Shown piece after piece: positions 18,201-25,845 of a stretch of DNA of 64,000 nucleotides. The stretch's first letter is position 1, and each line of letters begins with the position of its first letter. The stretch is from Parahoeflea alexandrii (lineage in GTDB: Bacteria; Pseudomonadota; Alphaproteobacteria; Rhizobiales; Rhizobiaceae), in contig NZ_JAPWHB010000002.1 in assembly GCF_027214025.1 (NCBI RefSeq), forward strand, positions 186,001 through 250,000. The letters run 5' to 3'. Made by a program: the position numbers and the translations under genes. The notes beneath the pieces were generated by a model. It was not told the origin of the DNA, made no database searches, and saw nothing but the letters and a program-made list of their open reading frames with translations.

Positions 18201-18671
18201 CACCCCGCCAATATCAACCGAGAGGATGCTTATCCTGCCCGCAAGCAGCGCCAGCGGATCGAGCGAGATCAGGATTCGGTCCGCCCGGTTGGCCGGCGCC
18301 ACGCCATCAACCGCCTCTACCCGGACATCCTCGGCCAGCAGCGCAAGATGCCCGCGCCGGGTCAGGCGTATGCCGGCACTGGTGAGTTCGGCGCGCTTGT
18401 CCGGGCCGACTGCCTGGGCCAGGGCGGCCTGCGCGCGATCCCGGATAAAGCCGTCGGCAACGCCTGTTTCCAGCGCCGCAACGAACCCTCCGGCAAGCAC
18501 CGTGAGCAGCAGCAGCAGTCCGCAGACCCAGCGCACGGCTGTACCGCTCCAATGCCTCGGATGGTGCCCGCGGACCAGAATGGAGTCTTCGCCGTTTGCC
18601 GACGGGTACTCGTGCAACCCGATAATATCGCGTCTTTTGAACAGAACCTTGTCTATCGGCTGATCCGGCAT
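15279..18671 (-). CDS. AsmA-like (YhdP/DUF3971 family) envelope protein
   Basis: A very large, 1130-residue protein with one membrane helix near the N-terminus (about 45-67, WVCGLLLLLTVLAGGFVAAL) and a long periplasmic part rich in beta-strand. Blocks typical of the family are the early ILISLDPLALLAGRISILSVDIGGVEL region (in two parts) and the C-terminal block GLVDLTGTFMPAYGVNRLFSELPIIGVLLG, then LIGITFRLTGKTSSPLLEVNPLSVIAPGVFR (in parts). AsmA/YhdP/TamB-like proteins form groove-shaped bridges that carry phospholipids between inner and outer membranes, so a role in envelope lipid transport is the best inference. It is divergent from a peroxiredoxin gene with a 127-base control region between them. 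Confidence 0.88.
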   Translation of the reverse strand: MPDQPIDKVLFKRRDIIGLHEYPSANGEDSILVRGHHPRHWSGTAVRWVCGLLLLLTVLAGGFVAALETGVADGFIRDRAQAALAQAVGPDKRAELTSAGIRLTRRGHLALLAEDVRVEAVDGVAPANRADRILISLDPLALLAGRISILSVDIGGVELAAPQGDGFNLTDLAGFRVDGTDAMLEQLFSALNRVAIQVDAVDAGAFRFSDIRISGAGVPVVIDNALVRRVDARHYQIEAEIERNGQSIGIKGEASARANETDLSKVTGEFTGLAIDFLTEGASDRQNGLTAPLGISFTAGRATPAKKASLSIKVAADRGTMTMGGVQADVRDASVNLVYMPKMHKIEITPSIIRIGETTIPFTGGLIDADRLETLTGEGIAFDFVVAKGLAAPGDSDEAPIPFAGKAFGWFDAANRKLVAEELTVASEQGAMFGSASWRFVEGISPEINLVAQAERMSTAAVKQLWPYWVGKMARQWVLANLYGGTVSNARIQLAVPAGHYKPYDDVPFDEDQLQIDFDIDRARMNVAGDIPPLRDTVGHMRLRGSDIIFNIDSATAFFPTGRTVEVNDAVFSIPEADKQPLMAELSMSVRGNADAVAELITYHPIDALDRIGLRPSDLSGDISSTVTARFGLIRDQSPPPPDWNVDLDMTGVDIAKLVEGRTLTGMDGKLTVTPERAVLKADALVDGAKMNLDIVQPVGDSSRIAPQRRLSGTLSPEDREKIAPGSGAIFSGPVGFSLEVDPETEGRQVVSLDLTPAKLTVPGIGWTKGAGVSAKLDFVLDGTGDAITLSDLKLSGDGFSASGEVSLKKGQLVSARFDRVALSPRDNYQAVIARKGKGYKVEVSGASMDMRPVITLAKSAESDSPGSGGDAVPVEVSASIDAMHGYSDEQLSSGKASYKGQGSRIDLLDFKAVTKSGQAVVISIASGEAGETIEMTSGDAGAFSRFAGVYSRIRGGLLNVRLKRQNGPLRRGTLDIRNFVVVGEPRLGSLVSTPSKQDGKSLKDAVRADIDVSEAQFEVANARLVSGNGELLVSEGVVRGPQIGASFQGKVHDAKGLVDLTGTFMPAYGVNRLFSELPIIGVLLGNGRDRGLIGITFRLTGKTSSPLLEVNPLSVIAPGVFRSIFEFRP

Positions 18672-18798
18672 GGGCGTTGGAATGTTATCTTTCTGTCTTG
18701 TCGCTGATTCTTCTGGACTGTCAGTTCCGCGTTTATATATCCCGTGGCGGCAGGGTCACCTGCGAAAAACGCGGCTGAACTGGCGAAAGGGTTGCATA

Positions 18799-19266
18799 GT
18801 GAACGAATTGATCGAGGGCGCTGTCGCGCCGAACCTGGATTTGCCACGTGATGGCGGCGGAAACGTGTCGCTGGCTGAAATGGCTGGCAAGAAAGTGGTA
18901 CTGTATTTCTATCCGAAAGACGATACCAGCGGCTGCACCACAGAGGCGCTGGACTTCACCGCGCTTGCGGGTGAATTTGCCGGCGCCGGGGCGGTCGTGA
19001 TCGGCGTGTCGCCCGATCCGGTCAAGGCCCATGACAAGTTCGTCGCCAAGCACGGACTGGCGGTCATCCTTGCCTCGGACGAGGACAAGACGGTTCTCGA
19101 GGCCTATGGCGTCTGGAAGGAAAAGAGCATGTACGGACGCCAGTACATGGGCGTCGAGCGCTCCACGTTCCTGATCGACGCCAGCGGCAGGATCGCCAGG
19201 ATCTGGCGCAAGGTCAAGGTCAAGGGGCATGCCCAGGACGTGCTCGAGGCGGTCCGGTCGCTTTGA
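18799..19266 (+). CDS. bcp: Peroxiredoxin, Bcp/PrxQ type
   Basis: A 155-residue thiol peroxidase that reduces hydroperoxides. The peroxidatic Cys is Cys46 in DDTSGCTTEA. E. coli Bcp has a second, resolving Cys five residues later; here that position is occupied by Asp/Phe residues (EALDF) and no other Cys is present, so the protein behaves as a 1-Cys type and needs an outside thiol. The start was set at GTG 18799, after a GAAAGGG ribosome site; upstream in-frame sequence is unlike Bcp. A candidate promoter (GGACTG...TATATA around 18711-18740) precedes it. Its stop overlaps the next gene's TTG start option, so the DUF455 protein is probably co-transcribed. Confidence 0.93.
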   Translation: MNELIEGAVAPNLDLPRDGGGNVSLAEMAGKKVVLYFYPKDDTSGCTTEALDFTALAGEFAGAGAVVIGVSPDPVKAHDKFVAKHGLAVILASDEDKTVLEAYGVWKEKSMYGRQYMGVERSTFLIDASGRIARIWRKVKVKGHAQDVLEAVRSL

Positions 19267-19292
19267 GCCGCGTACCGGAATCAGGATCCGAG

Positions 19293-20123
19293 GTGAGCGT
19301 CGAAACCGCCACGTTTCTCTCGCTGCGCGACGGCGCGGCGCGAGCAATCAGGGCAGCGGACCTGACTGAGAAGACTGCTCTCGCCCAGGAGGTCGCCCGA
19401 CGCTGGCATGCGCGGCGGCTGTCGCTGCGCTCGCCGCTCGACACCCTGCCGCCCGAACGCCCCGGCCGCCCGGAGAAACCGCAGCTGGTGCCGCCCACCC
19501 AGGTGGTGCGGCGCTCGCTCCACTCCCGCCGCGGACGCATCGCGCTGCTGCATGCCATCGCCCACATCGAACTCAACGCCATCGATCTGGCGCTCGACAT
19601 TGTCGCGCGGTTTGCAGCAAGCCCGATGCCGCAGAGCTTTTTCGACGGCTGGATGCAGGTGGCCTTCGAGGAAGCCAAGCATTTCAACCTGGTCCGGCAG
19701 CGACTTCAGGCGCTGGATGCGGACTATGGCGACATGCCCGCCCATGACGGCCTGTGGCAGGCGGCGCACGACACCCGCAACGACCTGACCGCCCGCCTCG
19801 CCGTTGTGCCGCTGATTCTCGAGGCACGCGGGCTCGACGTCACCCCGTCCCTGCGCGCCAAGATGCGCGAGGTCGGCGACGACGACACCGCCTCGGTCCT
19901 CGACGTGATCTACGAGGACGAGAAGAAGCACGTGGCGATCGGCGCCAAGTGGTTCCGCTTCATCTGCGCTCGCGAGGGCAAGGACCCGGCTGACACCTTC
20001 AGGCTTCTGGTGCGTGCCAATTTCCGCGGCGGCCTGAAACCGCCCTTCAATGACCTCGCCCGCGCCGCCGCGGGCCTGACGCCGACATTCTATCGCGCCC
20101 TCACCAGCCAAAATATGTCGTAA
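19293..20123 (+). CDS. DUF455 ferritin-like di-iron protein
   Basis: A 276-residue ferritin-like protein. Metal-ligand blocks are spaced through a four-helix core: HAIAHIELNAIDLALD, VAFEEAKHFNLV, LEARGLD and YEDEKKHVAIG, giving the ExxH pairs of a di-iron site. The family (sometimes annotated as rhamnosyltransferase) is of uncertain function; an oxidase or metal-storage role is plausible. I prefer GTG 19293, which has AGGA upstream; an overlapping TTG at 19263 would give 286 residues. The peroxiredoxin gene lies directly upstream, so a joint role in iron or oxidative stress is possible (inference). Confidence 0.85.
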   Translation: MSVETATFLSLRDGAARAIRAADLTEKTALAQEVARRWHARRLSLRSPLDTLPPERPGRPEKPQLVPPTQVVRRSLHSRRGRIALLHAIAHIELNAIDLALDIVARFAASPMPQSFFDGWMQVAFEEAKHFNLVRQRLQALDADYGDMPAHDGLWQAAHDTRNDLTARLAVVPLILEARGLDVTPSLRAKMREVGDDDTASVLDVIYEDEKKHVAIGAKWFRFICAREGKDPADTFRLLVRANFRGGLKPPFNDLARAAAGLTPTFYRALTSQNMS

Positions 20124-20157
20124 AGCTAATCTATTGCCCATGAAAGGCTCCGGCTCA

Positions 20158-20181
20158 AACCTTTGTTAACCTTAACAGGTT
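20158..20181. promoter_or_regulatory. TTAA-rich inverted repeat upstream of the M23 peptidase gene
   Basis: AACCTTTGTTAA-CC-TTAACAGGTT: a nearly perfect inverted repeat ending 52 bases before the GTG start. It contains two GTTAAC-type half sites like those bound by the cell-cycle regulator CtrA of alphaproteobacteria, but the spacing between TTAA motifs is 2, not the consensus 7, so this is only a weak suggestion. An alternative is a promoter-overlapping operator for another factor. Confidence 0.3.
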
Positions 20182-20232
20182 GTAATCCCTCCAGAACAAT
20201 CAACGGCAACCCGTTCTGACGAGGATTATCGC

Positions 20233-21534
20233 GTGTCGCAGAGGCAGGACAGCCGCGTATTTGGCAAACGCCCAAAACATCCGCATACCATCATTTTCGC
20301 CAGTGGCGAGACTGTCCGGCACATAACGGTCCGTCCGTGGATCGCCGGATTGCTGATGTCCGTTCTGGGTGTGATGGCGATCGGCTATCTCGGCGCCACC
20401 TCCTATCTGGTGCTGCGCGACGACCTGATCGGCGCGTCGATGGCGCGGCAGGCGCGCATGCAGCATGCCTACGAGGACCGCATCGCGGCTTTGAGGTCGC
20501 AGGTCGACCGGGTGACCAGCCGGCAATTGCTCGACCAGCAGCTGATGGAAGAGAAAGTCGCCGAGCTGATCGCCCGGCAGAACGCGCTCAGCAATCGCCA
20601 TGGCAAGCTCGGACCATTGCTCGACCGGGTCGGCGCGTCCCCGGGCCATGTTCCCGTTCCCACCGGCAATCCGAAGAAAGAGGCATCGCTGACGGCGACG
20701 ACGACAAAGAGAGCCCGGCTTGCCGCTCTCGCTTCGCAATCGGTTGTTGTCGCTGATCCCGCGGCCACCCATCTCAATCCGCTCGCCTTTGCCCCTGTCT
20801 CCACCTCTGCGGAACGGGAATCGGTTGGCGAACGGGCCGACCGGATCTTTTCGAGCGTAACCCTTTCGCTGAAATCCATTGAACGCGAACAGATCGAGAA
20901 GATGCAGGGCCTGGCAATCAACGCCTTCGAAACCGCGTCAGAAATCGACGAGATCATCAGGTCCACGGGCCTGCCGATCCCTGCCGTCGACGACAGCGCT
21001 GTGGGCGGACCATTCGTCCGGCCAAACGATCCAAACGCATTCGAAGCCACGCTCGACGACCTCGACCAGGCGCTCGGACGGCTCGATTCTGTGCGGCGCC
21101 ATGCCCGCAAGCTGCCGATCGGCATTCCCGCTCCCGGCCGGGAAATCACCTCTCGCTTCGGAAACCGCCGTGATCCGTTCCTTGGCCGGCTTGCCTTTCA
21201 CGGCGGCATCGATTTCCGCACGCCGACAGGCACCCCCATCGTCTCCACCGGCTCCGGCATTGTCGTCCACGCCGGCCGCAACGGTGGCTACGGCAAGATG
21301 GTCGAGATCGACCACGGCAACGGCATCACCACCCGCTATGCCCACCTCTCCGCCGTGGAAGTCCGCGAAGGCGATCACGTGGCAAACGGCGAGCGCATCG
21401 GAAAGTCCGGCTCGACCGGCCGTTCCACCGGTCCGCACCTGCATTATGAAGTCCGCCGCAACGGCGATGCGGTCGACCCGATGCGCTTTCTCAAGGCGGC
21501 CCAGAAACTCAAGCCGCTGCTGGTATCCAACTGA
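20233..21534 (+). CDS. M23 family metallopeptidase (LytM-like) with coiled coil
   Basis: A 433-residue envelope protein. A cytoplasmic N-terminal stretch is followed by one membrane helix (about 37-60), a coiled coil (about 75-130), a low-complexity linker, and a C-terminal M23 domain (about 295-425). The domain carries FHGGIDFRTPTGTPI (metal-binding His/Asp), YGKMVEIDHGNGITTRYAHL and GRSTGPHLHYEVRRNG (catalytic HxH). Intact metal ligands indicate an active peptidoglycan endopeptidase acting in the periplasm, although some family members are activators of amidases. Start is GTG 20233 after GAGGA. A TTAA-rich palindrome precedes the gene and a hairpin terminator follows it. Confidence 0.92.
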   Translation: MSQRQDSRVFGKRPKHPHTIIFASGETVRHITVRPWIAGLLMSVLGVMAIGYLGATSYLVLRDDLIGASMARQARMQHAYEDRIAALRSQVDRVTSRQLLDQQLMEEKVAELIARQNALSNRHGKLGPLLDRVGASPGHVPVPTGNPKKEASLTATTTKRARLAALASQSVVVADPAATHLNPLAFAPVSTSAERESVGERADRIFSSVTLSLKSIEREQIEKMQGLAINAFETASEIDEIIRSTGLPIPAVDDSAVGGPFVRPNDPNAFEATLDDLDQALGRLDSVRRHARKLPIGIPAPGREITSRFGNRRDPFLGRLAFHGGIDFRTPTGTPIVSTGSGIVVHAGRNGGYGKMVEIDHGNGITTRYAHLSAVEVREGDHVANGERIGKSGSTGRSTGPHLHYEVRRNGDAVDPMRFLKAAQKLKPLLVSN

Positions 21535-21577
21535 TCAGTGCGGTCCCTTGGCCGAGCCGGACACCATCTCACGAAAA

Positions 21578-21604
21578 AAAGGGCCGCGAACGCGGCCCTT
21601 TCCC
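21578..21604. terminator. Hairpin terminator between M23 peptidase gene and fasciclin remnant
   Basis: AAAGGGCCGC-GAAC-GCGGCCCTTT with an A-tract upstream and TTTCCC downstream, so it can act in both directions. Confidence 0.85.
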
Positions 21605-21623
21605 ATTGGCTCGAAAGGTTTGG

Positions 21624-21722
21624 TTACAGGACGCCTTCCGGCACCGGCACCTTGTCGATGACGTATATGACGCCATTCGAGGTATCGATGTCGGCGGTCA
21701 CCACCTTGGCGTCGTTGACCAT
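21624..21722 (-). pseudogene. Remnant of a fasciclin-domain protein gene (C-terminal end only)
   Basis: Read on the minus strand, 32 codons and a TAA give the C-terminal end of a fasciclin (FAS1) domain: VNDAKVVTADIDTSNGVIY and VIDKVPVPEGVL. This VNDAxV...ADI..SNGVI.VIDKVL.P pattern is the hallmark end of secreted fasciclin proteins. Upstream sequence stays open for a short way (SGEGRVSFSPRR) but no longer resembles the domain, and no signal peptide or first FAS1 half is present. It is therefore a truncated leftover of a deleted gene. The native stop and a terminator hairpin are retained, consistent with a deletion that removed the 5' part between here and the helicase gene. Confidence 0.8.
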
Positions 21723-21949
21723 CGTCCGCCGGGGCGAAAATGAAACGCGGCCTTCACCGCTTGAAACGTCTTGATAATTTGAAGAAGCGCCCAGGCCGGC
21801 CGGCGCGGCAATACGGCGGCAATCCGGGGCTTATCCGGGCTTTTCCTTGACTTAATGCACTGCAGCGACTATGCGGAACGCAATGGGATCGCGATATACA
21901 GCGCGCTCCCGCGCATTGCCGCAAACTCCGAAACGGAAAACGCTCCCAA

Positions 21950-23515
21950 TTGACCACTTTTGCTGATCTTGGCTTAAGCCAAAAAGTACTGTCCGCCGTA
22001 ACTGACGCCGGCTACACGACGCCAACCCCGATTCAGGCTGGCGCAATCCCGCCGGCCCTCGAAAGACGCGACATTCTCGGCATCGCCCAGACCGGAACGG
22101 GCAAGACCGCCTCGTTCGTGCTGCCGATGCTGACAATGCTCGAAAGGGGTCGCGCCCGGGCGCGCATGCCGCGCACCCTGATCCTCGAGCCGACCCGCGA
22201 ACTCGCGGCCCAGGTCCATGAGAACTTCGAGAAATACGGCAAGAACCATCGCCTCAACATCGTTCTGCTGATCGGCGGCGTGTCCTTTGACGAACAGGAC
22301 CGCAAGCTCGAGCGCGGCGCCGACGTGCTGATCGCCACCCCGGGCCGCCTGCTCGACCACACCGAGCGCGGCAAGCTCTTGATGACCGGCGTCGAACTGC
22401 TGGTGATTGACGAAGCCGACCGGATGCTCGACATGGGCTTCATTCCCGACATCGAACGCATCGTCAAATTCATTCCGTTCACCCGGCAGACGCTGTTCTT
22501 CTCGGCCACCATGCCGCCGGAAATCCAGAAGCTCGCCGACAAGTTCCTGCAGAACCCTGCCCGCATCGAAGTGGCCCCGCCCTCATCGACCGCAGCCACC
22601 GTGGTGCAGCGGCTCGTTGCCTGCGGCAGCAAGGACTTTGAAAAGCGCGAGCGCCTGCGCGACCTGATCAACAGCCAGACCGAGCTGACCAACGCCATCA
22701 TCTTCTGCAATCGCAAGAAGGACGTGGCCGATCTCTACAAGTCGCTTGAGAAGCACGGCTTCTCCGTTGGTGCACTGCATGGCGATATGGACCAGCGTTC
22801 GCGCACCAACATGCTGCAGGGCTTCAAGGACAACGAGATCACGCTGCTTGTGGCCTCCGATGTCGCTGCCCGCGGCCTCGATATCCCTGCCGTCAGCCAC
22901 GTCTTCAATTTCGACGTGCCGATCCACGCCGAGGACTATGTCCACCGCATCGGCCGCACCGGCCGCGCCGGTCGCGCCGGCGCGTCCTTCACGCTGGTCT
23001 CGCGCCGCGACGCCAAATATGTCGACGCCATCACCAAGCTGATCGACCGCGAAATCGAATGGCTGGACGGCCAGGAGGCAATCCACTCTGCCGACCCGGC
23101 CGATGACAAGCCCGCGCGCGGCCGCCGTGGCGAAAGCAAGTCGCCGGCCCGCAAGACCGGACGTGGCGAAAAGCGCAGTCATGAGGAAAAATACGAACCG
23201 GTTGCCGCAGCAGTTCAAACCGTTGCCGAGACCGCGCAGGCAGAGGATGTCGTCGAAACCGCAGAGGTCAGGGAAGCGCCGCGCCGTGAGCGTGAAGAGC
23301 GCCAGCCCCGGCAGGAACGCGAAGAGCGCCAACCCCGCGAAAATCAGCCGCGTGAAACCCGTCCGGCGCCGCAGCGCACCCCGGAGCCGGCCAACGCCAA
23401 TGACGACCGCAACCGCAATCGCAACCGCCGTGGCGGCCGCGACAACGACGACCGCGAGCCCACACCCGTCGGCTTCGGCGACGAGATCCCGGCCTTCATG
23501 ATGATCGGCAGCTGA
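21950..23515 (+). CDS. rhlE: DEAD-box RNA helicase, RhlE type
   Basis: A 521-residue ATP-dependent RNA helicase. Motifs in order: Q motif (TPTPIQAGAIP), motif I AQTGTGKT (46-53), PTRELA, TPGRLLDH, DEAD (about 154), SAT, then helicase domain 2 with ARGLDIP and HRIGRTGRAGR (about 332). The last 130 residues are a charged disordered tail with repeated EREERQPRQ-type units and NRNRNRRGGRD, which binds RNA without specificity, and a short conserved ending (IPAFMMIGS). The start is TTG 21950, because the Q-motif helix FADLGLSQKVL begins directly after it. It likely acts in ribosome assembly or RNA decay at low temperature. A strong terminator follows. Confidence 0.93.
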   Translation: MTTFADLGLSQKVLSAVTDAGYTTPTPIQAGAIPPALERRDILGIAQTGTGKTASFVLPMLTMLERGRARARMPRTLILEPTRELAAQVHENFEKYGKNHRLNIVLLIGGVSFDEQDRKLERGADVLIATPGRLLDHTERGKLLMTGVELLVIDEADRMLDMGFIPDIERIVKFIPFTRQTLFFSATMPPEIQKLADKFLQNPARIEVAPPSSTAATVVQRLVACGSKDFEKRERLRDLINSQTELTNAIIFCNRKKDVADLYKSLEKHGFSVGALHGDMDQRSRTNMLQGFKDNEITLLVASDVAARGLDIPAVSHVFNFDVPIHAEDYVHRIGRTGRAGRAGASFTLVSRRDAKYVDAITKLIDREIEWLDGQEAIHSADPADDKPARGRRGESKSPARKTGRGEKRSHEEKYEPVAAAVQTVAETAQAEDVVETAEVREAPRREREERQPRQEREERQPRENQPRETRPAPQRTPEPANANDDRNRNRNRRGGRDNDDREPTPVGFGDEIPAFMMIGS

Positions 23516-23550
23516 CCGGGTCATCCGGCCAGGACTGATGTGAAATCCAG

Positions 23551-23578
23551 CCGCCGGCATCTTTGCCGGCGGTTTTTT
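23551..23578 (+). terminator. Terminator of the helicase gene
   Basis: CCGCCGGCA-TCTT-TGCCGGCGG followed by TTTTTT: a 9-bp perfect stem and a clean T-run. Confidence 0.9.
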
Positions 23579-23620
23579 GTGTCCGCCCGGCAGAGCGTCG
23601 ACAACTCCGAAAAATACAGT

Positions 23621-23962
23621 TTACTTCTTCGCCCGCAGCGCCGCCGCCCAGGCGAGCCGCACCCATTTCGCCATTTCCTCGGGATCGTCGAGCGCCGCAT
23701 CAGGGATAGACCAGTAGGGCATTGCCACCGGCTTCGCTCGCGCCTTGCCCTCATAGACCCATTGCCTGGCCCCGGCGGCAGCGAACTCGGGCGCGCTTTC
23801 GGCATCGGCCTTGAGCAGGATGTCGCCACTGAATTCGAGCGCCAGGATCCGGCCCTCATGGTAGATCCCCTTGCCGCCGAACATGCGCTTGATCGCCACC
23901 TCGCCGAGGCTGTCGAACATGTCCCGGATTGCATCATTGTCCACGGCCGGTTTCCACTCCAT
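23621..23962 (-). CDS. TfoX/Sxy N-terminal domain protein
   Basis: A 113-residue soluble protein that consists of the TfoX N-terminal domain alone: IRDMFDSLGEVAIKRMFGGKGIYHEG, then ALEFSGDILLKAD, ending PEEMAKWVRLAWAAALRAKK (about 95-113). In gamma-proteobacteria TfoX activates competence genes; stand-alone small versions in alphaproteobacteria have no known role. ATG 23962 is used; a GTG at 23944 (VDNDAIRDMF) would match the usual family start even better. It is convergent with the helicase gene and divergent from a small DUF2256 gene. Confidence 0.82.
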   Translation of the reverse strand: MEWKPAVDNDAIRDMFDSLGEVAIKRMFGGKGIYHEGRILALEFSGDILLKADAESAPEFAAAGARQWVYEGKARAKPVAMPYWSIPDAALDDPEEMAKWVRLAWAAALRAKK

Positions 23963-24052
23963 ATTCGGTGTTGAGGTCTGAAGCACGAATGTGCCGGGCA
24001 TTTCCAACGAGGGCAAGCTTGCCGGATTCTGACCCGGCTCCATATCGGATGC

Positions 24053-24208
24053 ATGAGCAAGATGATCGCAAAACCCGACCTGGCGCAAAAGACCTGCGTC
24101 CAATGCCACCGCCCCTTCACCTGGCGGAAGAAATGGGCGCGCACCTGGGAGGAGGTGAAATACTGCTCGGAGCGCTGCCGCACCGAGGCCCGGCGGAAAT
24201 CTGTTTAG
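24053..24208 (+). CDS. DUF2256 small zinc-ribbon-like protein
   Basis: A 51-residue protein that is easily missed because of its length. It carries the DUF2256 pattern: [16 protein letters not shown] (13-28), then VKYCSERCR (35-43), giving two CxxC/CxxxC pairs able to bind one zinc. The family is widespread and of unknown function. ATG 24053 starts the family-like sequence. It is divergent from the TfoX-like gene, and its stop codon overlaps by four bases the stop of the convergent molybdenum-cofactor gene at 24205, so the two 3' ends are interlocked. Confidence 0.87.
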   Translation: MSKMIAKPDLAQKTCVQCHRPFTWRKKWARTWEEVKYCSERCRTEARRKSV

Positions 24209-25842
24209 TCAGTGCCGATTTCCGTCACGCCGCCGGCAGCCCGCACCGCTTCGGGCGTGTCGACATCGAGCCGCGCGGCGGCGCCGATCTCGACATCCAC
24301 CACCGGCCAGGTACCGCTTTCGATCAGGGCGCGGGCGCCAACGTCGCCTGAAAGCTCCATGGCCTCGGCAAAGGCGCTTGCGGGCAGGATCACCGGGTTT
24401 CCCCGCCGCTCGCCGTCGCAGGCGCGGACAATGGCCTGTCCTCCGTGCTTGAGAAACGTCTCGATCAGCCTGTCCAGATGCGCGGCGGTCAGCGCCGGCA
24501 TGTCGCCAAGCAGGACAAGCGCGCCGTCTACCTCTGCGCCGAGGGCTGACAGGCCGGTTTTCAGCGACGACGCCATGCCCGTTTCATAGGCGCCATTGTG
24601 CGCCAGGATGACGTCAAGGCCGTCGAGGCTTGCCTCGATGTCGCCGCTGCGGTGCCCGGTGACAACCACTGTCCGCGCGGCTTTCGACGAGAGCGCCGTG
24701 CCGGCCATGCGGCGGATCAGGGTTTCGCCGCTGAACTCAGCCAGCAGTTTGTGCCCGGCCGCATCGCCCATCCGGCTTGCCCGCCCCGCCGCCAGCAGAA
24801 CCACGCCGACTGCCGCGCCGGCCTTGCGGGCGCTCGCGGCCGCATCCGGCTGCCGCGGCTGCGGACGGGTCGGAATTTCCTTGAGCAGGCCGCCCACGCC
24901 CATCCGCGCGATGTCCGCAGATGTCGGCGTCTCCCCGGCGATGATCCGCGCCAGCACCCAGTCGAACCCGTTCTCCTTGGGGCTGCGGGCGCACCCCGGC
25001 GCGCCGATCACCGGCACGGCGCCGATGCTGCCCAGCACCAGCAGATTGCCCGGATCGACCGGCATGCCCACCCGTTCCACCTCTCCCCCGGCCTTGCGGA
25101 TCGCAGCGGGAATGACATCCTCCGGATCGGTCACCGCCGAGGCGCCGAAGACGACGATCATCTCGTATAATCCGGCCATGCGGACGATCTCGCCGGCCAC
25201 CGCCTCGGCGTCGTGCGCGACGCGGGCTTCTTCAGCGAGGCTCGAACCGCTGAGCGCCAGCCGCGCTTCCAGCAAGCCTCTGGTCTTGTCCATCACGGAT
25301 ACCTTGAGCGAGGGCAGCCGGGTCGAGATCAGGCCGGCACGGACCGGGCGAAATGGCAGCACATGCGCCAGCCCGTCAGCGGCAATCGCGGCTCTGGCGC
25401 GGTCGAGGGATTGTCCCGACACTGCCAGCGGGATGATCTTGATCGTCGCAACCATTTCACCGGGCTGGACCGTGGTGTGATCGGCCAGGCAGGCGAAGGT
25501 GATGGCGGGATCGATCGCGTTGAAGGCATCGACCAGCGTCTTGTCGGCCCGAAACAGCCCGGCGCAATCGGCATGAAGGTTGACCCGTCCGGTCGACGCG
25601 TTGGCCGCGCGTATGCCGCCCCCGGCAAAGGCTTGCGACAGGGCTTCCGCAGCAGCATCCTCGCCCGCGTCGCCGGTTTCCAGCCGCGCCACGATAACGC
25701 TTTCAAGCCCGGCCTGCCCGATCAGCTCCAGATCCCCGGCGCCGAGCACATGGCCTTTCTTGAGCCGCACTGGCCCGAGCGAGAGCGAATGCGCCAGCAC
25801 TGCGCCTTCGGCCTCTGACAGCGGGACCGGGCCGAATTTCAT
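24205..25842 (-). CDS. Fused molybdopterin-binding and NTP-transferase protein (MocA/MobA-like)
   Basis: A 545-residue fusion. Residues 1-330 resemble a MoaB/MogA-MoeA type molybdopterin-binding domain ([20 protein letters not shown] near 230, then [24 protein letters not shown]). Residues about 345-540 are a MobA/MocA-like nucleotidyltransferase: [40 protein letters not shown] and [11 protein letters not shown]. MocA-type enzymes attach CMP to molybdopterin to make the cytosine dinucleotide cofactor of xanthine/CO dehydrogenase enzymes. It is the last gene of an operon with xdhC halves, coxE, moxR and a flavin reductase, so it most likely finishes the cofactor for a molybdenum hydroxylase encoded elsewhere. 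It follows the XdhC gene by 3 bases. Confidence 0.88.
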   Translation of the reverse strand: MKFGPVPLSEAEGAVLAHSLSLGPVRLKKGHVLGAGDLELIGQAGLESVIVARLETGDAGEDAAAEALSQAFAGGGIRAANASTGRVNLHADCAGLFRADKTLVDAFNAIDPAITFACLADHTTVQPGEMVATIKIIPLAVSGQSLDRARAAIAADGLAHVLPFRPVRAGLISTRLPSLKVSVMDKTRGLLEARLALSGSSLAEEARVAHDAEAVAGEIVRMAGLYEMIVVFGASAVTDPEDVIPAAIRKAGGEVERVGMPVDPGNLLVLGSIGAVPVIGAPGCARSPKENGFDWVLARIIAGETPTSADIARMGVGGLLKEIPTRPQPRQPDAAASARKAGAAVGVVLLAAGRASRMGDAAGHKLLAEFSGETLIRRMAGTALSSKAARTVVVTGHRSGDIEASLDGLDVILAHNGAYETGMASSLKTGLSALGAEVDGALVLLGDMPALTAAHLDRLIETFLKHGGQAIVRACDGERRGNPVILPASAFAEAMELSGDVGARALIESGTWPVVDVEIGAAARLDVDTPEAVRAAGGVTEIGTD

Positions 25843-25845
25843 GCC

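Noticed and set aside
23268-23440. Repeats in the 3' part of the helicase gene as a possible CRISPR or minisatellite
   Set aside because: They are in-frame repeats coding for the Glu/Arg/Gln-rich disordered tail; units are short and irregular with no spacers.
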